Source: Desulfuromonadales bacterium (GTDB lineage Bacteria; Desulfobacterota; Desulfuromonadia; Geobacterales; DSM-12255). From it: a DNA stretch of 34,563 bases. Positions within the stretch are counted from its first letter, which is position 1, and every line of letters starts with the position of its first letter. This document shows, in pieces, positions 1 through 7,366 of this stretch. Location of the stretch: contig WQYY01000004.1 of NCBI GenBank assembly GCA_009780995.1, forward strand, positions 1 to 34,563, in the 5' to 3' direction. The translations under genes and the position numbers were made by a program. Under the pieces are notes generated by a model. That model was not told the origin of the DNA, did not search any database, and worked only from the letters and a program-made list of their open reading frames with translations.

Positions 1-1022
1 AAAAAACATTTGCCTCTTTTCCTCCCAAAGAGCAGGAAGCCCTGCTTGAGCATTGCGTAAAGCACCTTCTGCACCTTCACCCTTCGAGACGCAAGGAGAA
101 AAACAGGCATGACTGGGACATTGCTACAGACCTTGCCATAAATCCCGGAATTGATTCCATTCCTGCTCACGCTCCACAACCGGAGTTTTTCGGCCTTCCG
201 GTCGGGCTTTCGGCAGAAGAGTATTACAATCTGCTGGTTCCCCCCTTTTCTATCGGAAACCTTGAAGGGGCGGGAGCAGGAGATAATCCTGATGATGACG
301 GGCAAAAACAGGAGAAATCTTCAGACTTTGATACAAGCCATGCGGACGTTTCCCCCATAGACAACCATGATATATGGGGCGAGGCGGACAGCATTCCTGT
401 CAGGTTGGCAGAAGAAATGGTAAGAAATGTTGTGCAGGACGCGATGGATAAAGCAGATAATAAAGCCCCCCCTGAACTTGTCCCTCTTATAGATTCACTT
501 CTTGCCACACCTGAAATACCCTGGCAGACTATTTTAAGACAATTTGTGGCGACAGCGGGAAGAATCGGGCGAAAAAGCAGTTGGCAGAGGGAAAACAGAA
601 GATTCTCCCACAATATGCCCGGAAGCATAAAACGCCATCGCCTTAATCTCCTGGTAGGAATTGATATAAGCGATTCTACCAATAAGCCCGAACTTAGAGA
701 GGCCTTCGCAAAAGAGCTTTTACATATTGCCAAAAGCAGAGATAGCGTGCTGACGGTTCTATACGCAAACAGCAGGATAAAGAAAATTGAAAACCTCAAA
801 GGAGAAATGGTAACTGCTGAAGTATACCAGGGTGGCGGCTTTACAGATTTGAGGCCTGTTTTTGAATATGCTAAAACCATGCAAAAGCCCCCTTCGGCGA
901 TTATATACATAACGGACGGGATAGGCCCAGCGCCTGAAAAGATGGAGTTTCCTACTTTGTGGGTGTTGACGGAAGATGGAGAGAAACCGGTAAACTGGGG
1001 GGTAGAATTACGGCTTGTCTGA
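1..1022 (+). CDS. DUF2201-type putative metallopeptidase / VWA-like domain protein, 5' truncated by window start
   Basis: Frame starting at base 3 is open from the window edge into the 405..1022 ORF; translation includes HCVKHLLHLHPSRRKEKNRHDWDIATDLAINPGI and the C-terminal VWA-like LLVGIDISDSTN...VYQGGGFTDLRPVFEYA...IIYITDG. Confidence 0.8.
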   Translation, partial: KTFASFPPKEQEALLEHCVKHLLHLHPSRRKEKNRHDWDIATDLAINPGIDSIPAHAPQPEFFGLPVGLSAEEYYNLLVPPFSIGNLEGAGAGDNPDDDGQKQEKSSDFDTSHADVSPIDNHDIWGEADSIPVRLAEEMVRNVVQDAMDKADNKAPPELVPLIDSLLATPEIPWQTILRQFVATAGRIGRKSSWQRENRRFSHNMPGSIKRHRLNLLVGIDISDSTNKPELREAFAKELLHIAKSRDSVLTVLYANSRIKKIENLKGEMVTAEVYQGGGFTDLRPVFEYAKTMQKPPSAIIYITDGIGPAPEKMEFPTLWVLTEDGEKPVNWGVELRLV

Positions 1023-1036
1023 CGGGTTTGGCCTTT

Positions 1037-1164
1037 AATTCCCCTCTGTGGAGGGGTGGCCGAAGGCCGGGGTGGTTTAAGGGGTGCCGCGAAACGCGGC
1101 GGGGTGGTTCGTAGGGGCGCACAGTGTGCGCCAGACAACACGGGCTGCAGATTGCCGCCCCTAC
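1037..1164. repeat. Composite palindromic repeat cluster (GGGGTG-hairpin-CGGGGTGGTT x2 followed by GTAGGGGCG two-hairpin element)
   Basis: aattcccctctgtggaggggtggccgaaggccggggtggtt, then aaggggtgccgcgaaacgcggcggggtggtt, then gtaggggcgcacagtgtgcgcc...gccgcccctac; recurs in other gaps of this window. Confidence 0.85.
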
Positions 1165-1210
1165 GGTTGCCTCATGTCCTGCTCTCCAGGATACATTGTC
1201 TGAAGCCAGT

Positions 1211-1363
1211 ATGTTTTTAAATATTGCCTAATTATACGATTTATAAAGAATGAGCGATATACTACATTATCTACTAGCTCAGGTATTACCTAAGCTAATA
1301 GGAATAATGGCATAAAAAATAATTGCCTAATTATATAAAATAAACATTATCAGGCAATAAATT
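1211..1363. repeat. TTGCCTAAT / AGCTCAGGTA-palindrome repeat, copy 1
   Basis: attgcctaattata ... tagctcaggtattacctaagcta ... attgcctaattata ... atcaggcaat; same components at 5965-6045 and 31190-31325. Confidence 0.75.
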
Positions 1364-1372
1364 ATTTTAATC

Positions 1373-1520
1373 AATGACACAGGACTTTAAGGCACCGGCA
1401 ACCACCCCGCCCTTCGGGCACCCCTCCATAGAGGGGAATTTATCATCGTCTGCGTCGTATCGTGTTTGCGTAGGGGCGGCAATCTGCCGCCCGATTATAT
1501 CGCCAAAAGTCGAAGTCATA
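1373..1520. repeat. MITE-like composite repeat with degenerate inverted termini
   Basis: Left aatgacacaggactttaaggc, right gccaaaagtcgaagtcata (inverted similarity), enclosing the CACCCCGCCCTTCGGGCACCCC and GTAGGGGCGGCAATCTGCCGCCC modules. Confidence 0.6.
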
Positions 1521-1539
1521 GACGAAAGAAAGGAAACGT

Positions 1540-1953
1540 ATGGAAGAAAACGAACTAACCCCGATGACAGCAGAATCCGTCAAAGAGCTTCTTGAAGTCG
1601 CTGGAGCAGAGGCAATGATCCGGGCCGGCAGAAGTGATAGCTACGGAGCACCAAGGGAGTTCTCTTTTGAAGTGCGTGGTATATTCCCAAACGGTATGGG
1701 ACTCCATATACAGGCAAGACAATATACATATCGAGACCCATGGGAAGCTAAAGGCCGTGTAAATGACTTTGTAGATGTATCGCTGCTGAGAAACGGAGAA
1801 TATTCACCGTTACCAAAGGGGTATACCTTTTTTCAGGAAAGGGATCAGGAAGAGGATATAGATTATCAGCAACTCGAAAAGATTATAAATGACGTATCTT
1901 CTCTAAACCCCCGTATATACCAGCTTCAGGAACTAACCGGAGATATGAGTTAG
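1540..1953 (+). CDS. Hypothetical protein (137 aa)
   Basis: Open ORF with upstream AGGAAA; no family recognised. Confidence 0.6.
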   Translation: MEENELTPMTAESVKELLEVAGAEAMIRAGRSDSYGAPREFSFEVRGIFPNGMGLHIQARQYTYRDPWEAKGRVNDFVDVSLLRNGEYSPLPKGYTFFQERDQEEDIDYQQLEKIINDVSSLNPRIYQLQELTGDMS

Positions 1954-2045
1954 TAAAGACAGGGAGCCTCTATTTGATGACCTACTAATACTGTGTTATT
2001 ATTGGTATTGACAAAAATTTTAGAATAAAAAGGCAGGGAAAAATC

Positions 2046-3005
2046 ATGTCAGGAAAAGGAATCTACAGCGACAACACGCTATCAATAGGTAACACTCCCC
2101 TTATACGCCTTAACAGGCTAAGCAAAGGGCTCAAAGGAACCGTACTTGTTAAAACCGAAGGAAGGAACCCCTCTTATTCGGTAAAGTGCCGTATAGGCGC
2201 AAATATGGTATGGGACGCTGAAATTCGCGGCATTTTAAAGCCGGGCGTGGAAATTATAGAATCTACCAGCGGGAATACAGGAATCGCTCTGGCTTATGTT
2301 GCGGCAGCCAAAGGATATAAACTTACCCTGACAATGCCTGAAACCATGAGTATTGAACGACGAAAGATTTTGGCTTTTCTTGGCGCGAACCTTATCCTTA
2401 CGCCGGGAACTGAAGGTATGTCAGGAGCCATAAAAAAGGCTGAAGAGATAGCGGCAAACCAACCCGGCAAATGGTTTTTGCCTCAACAGTTTAAAAATCC
2501 CGCTAATCCGGCAATCCATGAGAAAACAACCGGCCCGGAAATATGGAAAGATACTGAAGGGAATATTGACGCTTTTGTGTCAGGTGTGGGAAGCGGTGGA
2601 ACAATAACCGGAGTTTCCAGATATATTAAGAAAACCATGGGGAAAAATATCCTCTCAATAGCTGTAGAGCCTAAAGAAAGCCCTGTTATAAGCCAAAAGC
2701 TGGCGAATCTTCCACTTACCCCCGGTCCCCATAAAATACAGGGAATCGGCGCCGGTTTTATCCCTGAGACTCTTGACCTTTCAATTATTGACCGGGTAGA
2801 GCAGGTTACAGGAGATGAAGCAATAGAATATGCTAAAAGGCTTGCCAATGAAGAAGGGATACTGGCAGGAATATCTTCAGGAGCGGCAGTGGCAGCAGCG
2901 TTAAGGATAGCCGGTCTGGACGAATTTAAAGGTAAGACTGTTGTGGCTATACTCCCTGATTCCGCTGAAAGATATATGTCAACAGATCTGTTTAAGGGGA
3001 TATAA
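2046..3005 (+). CDS. cysK: Cysteine synthase (PLP-dependent O-acetylserine sulfhydrylase)
   Basis: [24 protein letters not shown] (PLP lysine region), [21 protein letters not shown] motifs. Confidence 0.93.
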   Translation: MSGKGIYSDNTLSIGNTPLIRLNRLSKGLKGTVLVKTEGRNPSYSVKCRIGANMVWDAEIRGILKPGVEIIESTSGNTGIALAYVAAAKGYKLTLTMPETMSIERRKILAFLGANLILTPGTEGMSGAIKKAEEIAANQPGKWFLPQQFKNPANPAIHEKTTGPEIWKDTEGNIDAFVSGVGSGGTITGVSRYIKKTMGKNILSIAVEPKESPVISQKLANLPLTPGPHKIQGIGAGFIPETLDLSIIDRVEQVTGDEAIEYAKRLANEEGILAGISSGAAVAAALRIAGLDEFKGKTVVAILPDSAERYMSTDLFKGI

Positions 3006-3776
3006 ATGGCAGGCAGGTCTCTTACAAAAGAGGAACTCGAAAGATACTCCCGCCAGATTATGCTTAAGGAAGTCGGAGAGGAAGGGCAGCAAAAGCTTCT
3101 GAACAGCTCTGTTCTTGTTATAGGCGCCGGCGGTCTTGGTTCTCCTGTCCTACTCTATCTCGCAGCGGCAGGTATAGGAACTATAGGTATCGCTGATGGT
3201 GATGTGGTAAATATAAGCAATCTGCAGAGACAGATAATTCACTTCTCAGATGATGTTAATAAAAAGAAAGTCTTATCAGCAGAAGATAAAATCAGGCAGC
3301 TAAACCCAAACACAGTGGTAAAATGCTATCCTGAATATCTGGACAGCTCAAATATAAGAGACATCATATCGACCTACGACTTTGTCATAGACGCCACAGA
3401 TAATTTCAAAGCTAAATTCCTTATAAATGATGTTTGTATTGAACTGGGTATACCCTTTTCGCATGGCGGGATTCTGGAAACAAAGGGTCAGACCATGACA
3501 GTAATTCCGGATAAATCCCCATGCTACCGGTGTATTTTTCCTCATCCTCCATCTGATAATATTGCTAAAGCTTGTTCTTTCGGGGGCGTTATGGGAGTAT
3601 TGCCAGGTGTAATAGGCACTATCCAGGCTACTGAAGCCATAAAATTTATCCTTAACATAGGAAAACTCCTTACAGGGAGATTGCTTACATATGACCTTAT
3701 GGATATGCGATTCAGAGAAATCACTTTTGGCAAAAATCCACAATGCCCTGTTTGTGCGCGCTCTCCAAAGAGTTAG
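3006..3776 (+). CDS. moeB: HesA/MoeB/ThiF-family adenylyltransferase (E1-like)
   Basis: RYSRQIMLKEVGEEGQQKLLNSSVLVIGAGGLGSP, DNF, CYRC and CPVC zinc-binding cysteines; starts directly after the cysK stop. Confidence 0.9.
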   Translation: MAGRSLTKEELERYSRQIMLKEVGEEGQQKLLNSSVLVIGAGGLGSPVLLYLAAAGIGTIGIADGDVVNISNLQRQIIHFSDDVNKKKVLSAEDKIRQLNPNTVVKCYPEYLDSSNIRDIISTYDFVIDATDNFKAKFLINDVCIELGIPFSHGGILETKGQTMTVIPDKSPCYRCIFPHPPSDNIAKACSFGGVMGVLPGVIGTIQATEAIKFILNIGKLLTGRLLTYDLMDMRFREITFGKNPQCPVCARSPKS

Positions 3777-3787
3777 GCATAACATAT

Positions 3788-3893
3788 GGGGGCGACAGTC
3801 CCCGGTTGCCCGATAACACTGGCGCATAATGTGCGCCCCTACAAACGTCGAGAACCACCCCGCCCTTCGGGCACCCCTCCAAAGAGGGGACGC
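3788..3893. repeat. Composite palindromic repeat cluster downstream of moeB
   Basis: gggcgacagtccccggttgcccgataacactggcgcataatgtgcgcccctac + aaccaccccgcccttcgggcacccctccaaagagggg. Confidence 0.8.
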
Positions 3894-3947
3894 AACGCAG
3901 GAAATCCGCCATTTATCACAGATTTTTTAATCACACATATAAATGAT

Positions 3948-3983
3948 ATTTTATGCGCAATGTATTGACATCGCGCATAAAAT
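3948..3983. promoter_or_regulatory. TA promoter/operator: perfect 11-bp inverted repeat overlapping a -35 box
   Basis: ATTTTATGCGC-N14-GCGCATAAAAT with TTGACA at 3965-3970, upstream of the antitoxin start at 4034. Confidence 0.7.
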
Positions 3984-4033
3984 TATGTAATTATTTCATT
4001 GTTGGTTCAATATTTTTTTGGAGAGGTGTTGTT

Positions 4034-4312
4034 ATGTCAGAGACAACGAATTTAAACATACGGATTGATAAAGAGTTGAAGGAACAAGCCGAAAATTTTT
4101 TTAGCGAATTGGGATTGAATATGTCATCAGCGTTCAATATTTTCGTGCGCCAATCTTTAAGGCAAGGGAAAATTCCTTTTGAATTATCCATTGTGGCTGA
4201 CCCGTTTTATAGCCATGCGAATATGGCAGTTTTACGCAAGTCTATTAAAGAAGCAAACAAAGGGAAAGTCGTTACAAAAACACTCAAAGAACTGCGGGCG
4301 ATGGAAAAATGA
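4034..4312 (+). CDS. RelB/DinJ-family antitoxin
   Basis: MSETTNLNIRIDKELKEQAENFFSELGLNMSSAFNIFVRQSLRQGKIPFEL; typical DinJ RHH N-terminus; AGAGG upstream of ATG 4034. Confidence 0.88.
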   Translation: MSETTNLNIRIDKELKEQAENFFSELGLNMSSAFNIFVRQSLRQGKIPFELSIVADPFYSHANMAVLRKSIKEANKGKVVTKTLKELRAMEK

Positions 4313-4575
4313 ACATCAATTTTACAGAAACAGGTTGGGAAGATTATCTTTACTGGATAAGCCAAGATAAAAAGACCATTAAGCGTATAAATAATCTCAT
4401 TGAGGATATTGAGCGCAATGGACATGACGGTATCGGAAAATCCGAACCGTTACGAAACGATTTGTCCGGGTGGTGGTCCCGTCATATTGACGGTAAGAAC
4501 CGATTGGTCTATCGGCTTATTGGTGATGATGCTGTTGAAATTGCGCAGTGCAGAGGGCATTATAGTGATAAATAA
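4309..4575 (+). CDS. yoeB: Txe/YoeB-family mRNA interferase toxin
   Basis: FTETGWEDYLYWISQDKKTIKRINNLIEDIERNGHDGIGKSEPLRNDLSGWWSRHIDGKNRLVYRL...CRGHYSDK; ATGA overlap with the antitoxin. Confidence 0.92.
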   Translation: MNINFTETGWEDYLYWISQDKKTIKRINNLIEDIERNGHDGIGKSEPLRNDLSGWWSRHIDGKNRLVYRLIGDDAVEIAQCRGHYSDK

Positions 4576-4644
4576 ATTTAGCTAAAAAATTCGGGAGAAA
4601 ATTTACCCGTTGAGTTCAATATTTTTTCGTATTGTTTTAAGGTT

Positions 4645-4956
4645 TTATAAAAATTCTTCGGCATTACGCTTTTTGTAGAGGAACCTACGAACCTCCATTA
4701 TGCCGCCGATCACAACATACCATACAGTGAAGTTCCGGATTGAGATGCGGTAATATGGATAGGTGCGGTCTCTATTCGAATTGTATTTTTCAAATGATTC
4801 CGGTGCTTGCAATCGTTCCTGAATAGCCGCTTCTGTGTCCGCAATAAGACGGTATGCTGCATCGGGGTTTTTCAGTTTGAAGACAATATATTGCCATACC
4901 TCTGCAATATCCGAGTCAAACATGGGGAGATAGGAGAGCTTATACTTCTTTGCCAT
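4645..4956 (-). CDS. RelE/ParE-family toxin
   Basis: MAKKYKLSYLPMFDSDIAEVWQYIVFKLKNPDAAYRLIADTEAAIQERL...RRFLYKKRNAEEFL; shorter start (M at residue 47 of ORF 4645..5094) overlaps the antitoxin end. Confidence 0.83.
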   Translation of the reverse strand: MAKKYKLSYLPMFDSDIAEVWQYIVFKLKNPDAAYRLIADTEAAIQERLQAPESFEKYNSNRDRTYPYYRISIRNFTVWYVVIGGIMEVRRFLYKKRNAEEFL

Positions 4957-4960
4957 ACAG

Positions 4961-5209
4961 CTATCTCCTGTATTTTGCAAACACGTCTTCATGAGTGAGC
5001 CGCTCATCTGTGAGCGCTGCCATTTGATCCGCTTCGTCAAGTTTGAATTCGATGTTTCCAGTGAGTTCGGCATACTGGGCGAGGCTGAGGACAACCATTG
5101 CGCCGTACCCGTTTTTGGTTAGATATACAGGCACTCCGCTGTTCACAACGCTCTCAATGGCCGGAAAATTGTTTCGTAGTTCAGAAACCGGTTTAATTTG
5201 TATCATCAC
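4961..5209 (-). CDS. Phd/YefM-family antitoxin
   Basis: MMIQIKPVSELRNNFPAIESVVNSGVPVYLTKNGYGAMVVLSLAQYAEL; classic Phd/YefM pattern. Confidence 0.88.
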   Translation of the reverse strand: MMIQIKPVSELRNNFPAIESVVNSGVPVYLTKNGYGAMVVLSLAQYAELTGNIEFKLDEADQMAALTDERLTHEDVFAKYRR

Positions 5210-5226
5210 TACCTCCGTTCATGCTT

Positions 5227-5347
5227 TATCAGAATACTATCGGAATACTATCAGAATATTATCAAAATATCAAACTATGATGATGTATTTGAAAGCGTTT
5301 ATCTTGTCAAATGACAAGATAAATGACAAAATAAACGATAAGATAAG
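5227..5347. promoter_or_regulatory. Iteron-like upstream region of Phd/YefM operon: 4 x 11-bp repeats, 26-bp perfect palindrome, 3 x 12-bp repeats
   Basis: tatcagaatac/tatcggaatac/tatcagaatat/tatcaaaatat (5227-5270); tttatcttgtca-aa-tgacaagataaa (5298-5323); tgacaagataaa/tgacaaaataaa/cgataagataag (5312-5347). Confidence 0.75.
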
Positions 5348-5354
5348 AGTTATC

Positions 5355-5460
5355 CGAACCTAACCAAAGTACCATCTCGAGGGAACTAAAAGAATATCAA
5401 GTCGCCGGACTTCTTCGCCGTAAAGGTGCAAGAAAAAGAGGACAATGGGTAGTGGAATGA
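5355..5460 (+). pseudogene. C-terminal remnant of an HTH-containing protein
   Basis: In-frame SEPNQSTISRELKEYQVAGLLRRKGARKRGQWVVE*; no upstream ORF; resembles C-terminal wHTH of AlbA_2/ATP-binding proteins. Confidence 0.4.
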
Positions 5461-5462
5461 TG

Positions 5463-5555
5463 CTCACATATGACCTTATGGATATGCGATTTAGAGAAAT
5501 TACTTTTGGCAAAAACCCACAATGTCCTGTTTGTGCGCTCCAGCCAAAAAGTTAG
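5463..5555 (+). pseudogene. Truncated second copy of the moeB 3' end
   Basis: Encodes LTYDLMDMRFREITFGKNPQCPVCALQPKS*, matching LTYDLMDMRFREITFGKNPQCPVCARSPKS* at 3684-3776; five differences in the first 25 codons, all synonymous. Confidence 0.95.
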
Positions 5556-5599
5556 ACTAAAATTAAGACAATAAGAAATACTTCTCAATCGCTTGCCGC

Positions 5600-5865
5600 A
5601 AGCGATAAGCAATCAATTAAAACAAGCGATATGCTTATTATATATTAAAAAAATCTTCGAAGACGATGAGTTGCAGCCAGATTCAGTTATAAAGAAATAC
5701 TTTATAACTGCCCCAGACGGCAAATCTTACGGTACCAATCATTATAATCTACAGATGATAATTTCGGTGGGCTTCAAGGTCAATAATGACAATGCTGTCC
5801 ATTTCCGCAACTATTCGGAAATTCCGAATAGTTCAAACCGAGGGCAACCGACAAATCAACCGTGA
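5600..5865 (+). pseudogene. RhuM-family protein fragment
   Basis: IFEDDELQPDSVIKKYFITAPDGKSYGTNHYNLQMIISVGFKVNNDNAVHFRNY resembles the RhuM core; protein is short and lacks the rest of the family. Confidence 0.6.
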
Positions 5866-5964
5866 TACAATTAACCCCTACTCTTCACACTACAAACTCA
5901 AAAGGACATTATTGTATAATTATACAAATATACAATATCATTTTAACTGATTTCTCAACGAATT

Positions 5965-6005
5965 AAAACCTATTAGCTCAGGTAATACCTGAGCTAATAG
6001 GTTTT
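5965..6005. repeat. 41-bp perfect palindrome (20+1+20), copy 2 of the AGCTCAGGTA repeat family
   Basis: AAAACCTATTAGCTCAGGTA-A-TACCTGAGCTAATAGGTTTT. Confidence 0.9.
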
Positions 6006-6101
6006 AGTAGTATACATGGCAACATTCAAAAACTTGCCTAATTATATTATTACTCTGCTGCTCCTAGTTTGGAAACGAGGGATAATAGGAGACGTAAATT
6101 T

Positions 6102-6623
6102 TTATTGCTTCATAGCGCGAGCTATTTCTTCAGCTTGCTTTTTCATTTTATCATCATTAACTTGATTAACCTTATTCATTATGAACACACGAAAATTGTT
6201 AGGAGATGAGATTGTCCTAAATAAATAAGTGCCAGACGCAGTATCAACTTTAACTGTTCCGCAATTAAGCATTTTGTCTAAAAGACCAATTTTAAGCGAA
6301 ACGTTATTAATTTTATCAAGCGGTGATTCCATAATATCCGTACTGATAAAGCCGACTTTACCAAAAACTCTTTTGTTTGTGAGGCCTAATTCCGTAGTTA
6401 GTATTCTTATAATTTGTGGCAATAAAAGTAAAAGAGACATTATGAGAAGGAAATAAAAAGCACGATCTGAAATTTTATTAGCGGAACCAAAACGCGCATT
6501 TATCACTAAAAATAAAATAAAGACTACTATAACAGCATATGGAATCATTGTGCTCCAACTTACTTTTGCAGAATAAACAACATTTTCATCTTGTCCCAAA
6601 TTCGCCTGCAAATAATTTCCCAT
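6102..6623 (-). CDS. PH domain-containing (bPH2-type) membrane protein
   Basis: MGNYLQANLGQDENVVYSAKVSW... two hydrophobic helices, then ELGLTNKRVFGKVGFISTDIMESPLDKINNVSLKIGLLDKMLNCGTVKV, typical YdbS/bPH2 pattern. Confidence 0.85.
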   Translation of the reverse strand: MGNYLQANLGQDENVVYSAKVSWSTMIPYAVIVVFILFLVINARFGSANKISDRAFYFLLIMSLLLLLPQIIRILTTELGLTNKRVFGKVGFISTDIMESPLDKINNVSLKIGLLDKMLNCGTVKVDTASGTYLFRTISSPNNFRVFIMNKVNQVNDDKMKKQAEEIARAMKQ

Positions 6624-6747
6624 AGCTTGTACTCCATTATTTCTTATTTTTTTGAGCAAAATATATCGCATATGAGCTGCAAATACAACTCTTTTTACAA
6701 CTAATGTACTACACAAATGTATAGTAAAGTAGTTACAAAAAGGCGAT

Positions 6748-7080
6748 ATGACTATGGATATTTTACAGCAGATTACTAAGCTGCGTGAGGAGCGTAACTG
6801 GAGTGAATATAGGCTGGCGAAAGAGGCAAATCTTCCCCAATCGACACTCTTAAATCTCTCCAAACGATGTAATTCACCTACTGTGCCTACGCTTGAAGCA
6901 ATATGCGGTGCGTTTGGGATTTCCCTGTCGCAGTTTTTTGCACAGGCAGATGAAGGCGGTGACTTGACTGAAGAGCAAAAACAATTGCTTGATAACTGGA
7001 CATTATTGTCTAAAACACAGAAAAAAACTGTAATGGCATACATTTACGGACTTCTTCAAAAAAATCCACCAATAAAATAG
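6748..7080 (+). CDS. XRE-family helix-turn-helix transcriptional regulator
   Basis: LREERNWSEYRLAKEANLPQSTLLNLSKRCNSPTVPTLEAICGAFGISLSQFF. Confidence 0.9.
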   Translation: MTMDILQQITKLREERNWSEYRLAKEANLPQSTLLNLSKRCNSPTVPTLEAICGAFGISLSQFFAQADEGGDLTEEQKQLLDNWTLLSKTQKKTVMAYIYGLLQKNPPIK

Positions 7081-7366
7081 CGGTTATCTTTAAATTAATT
7101 CCTTCCCAATATTATTTTGTTCAATAATGAGTGAAGATTCTTGTAGTAGGGGCTTAGGCAATTTTTAAGCCTTAATTCTTGGATTCTTTTTTCTAATTCC
7201 TTTTCTTCACTTTTTGTATATCCACCAATGATGCTGAATTATCGGTAATTCTATAAGTTTGTATTATTCTTAAAATGGATATAAAAAACTTTTGTAGAGG
7301 TATTGATAATTTACATTAGGTACTTATATTGTTAAAGGTAATTCATAAACAAGAGAGGGGTATAAA

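Noticed and set aside
224-1141. 305-aa minus-strand ORF antisense to the DUF2201/VWA gene
   Set aside because: The sense frame is clearly a known family open across the window edge; the antisense product is low-complexity and extends into repeat DNA.
1023-1530. CRISPR array interpretation of the GC-rich repeats
   Set aside because: Spacing is irregular, repeats are palindromic modules of several families, with no regular spacers and no cas genes in the window.
2008-2013. TTGACA upstream of cysK as a standard sigma-70 -35 box
   Set aside because: No convincing -10 at proper spacing before the RBS; not called.
3348-3827. 159-aa minus-strand ORF over moeB
   Set aside because: Antisense to a conserved enzyme; the same peptide fragment (RTNRALWIFAKSDFSESHIHKVIC) recurs at 5397..5612 only because the moeB tail is duplicated.
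5593-5600. Calling 5593..5865 an intact RhuM gene
   Set aside because: Only ~90 aa of a much larger family and the C-terminal part diverges; treated as a fragment.
6624-7043. N-terminal extension of ORF 6102..7043 (minus)
   Set aside because: Runs antisense through the XRE regulator; the plausible bPH2 protein starts at MGNYLQ (6623).
7086-7230. Minus-strand peptide SIIGGYTKSEEKELEKRIQELRLKNCLSPYYKNLHSLLNKIILGRN*
   Set aside because: Short, no start codon or family recognised; could be a gene remnant but support is insufficient.
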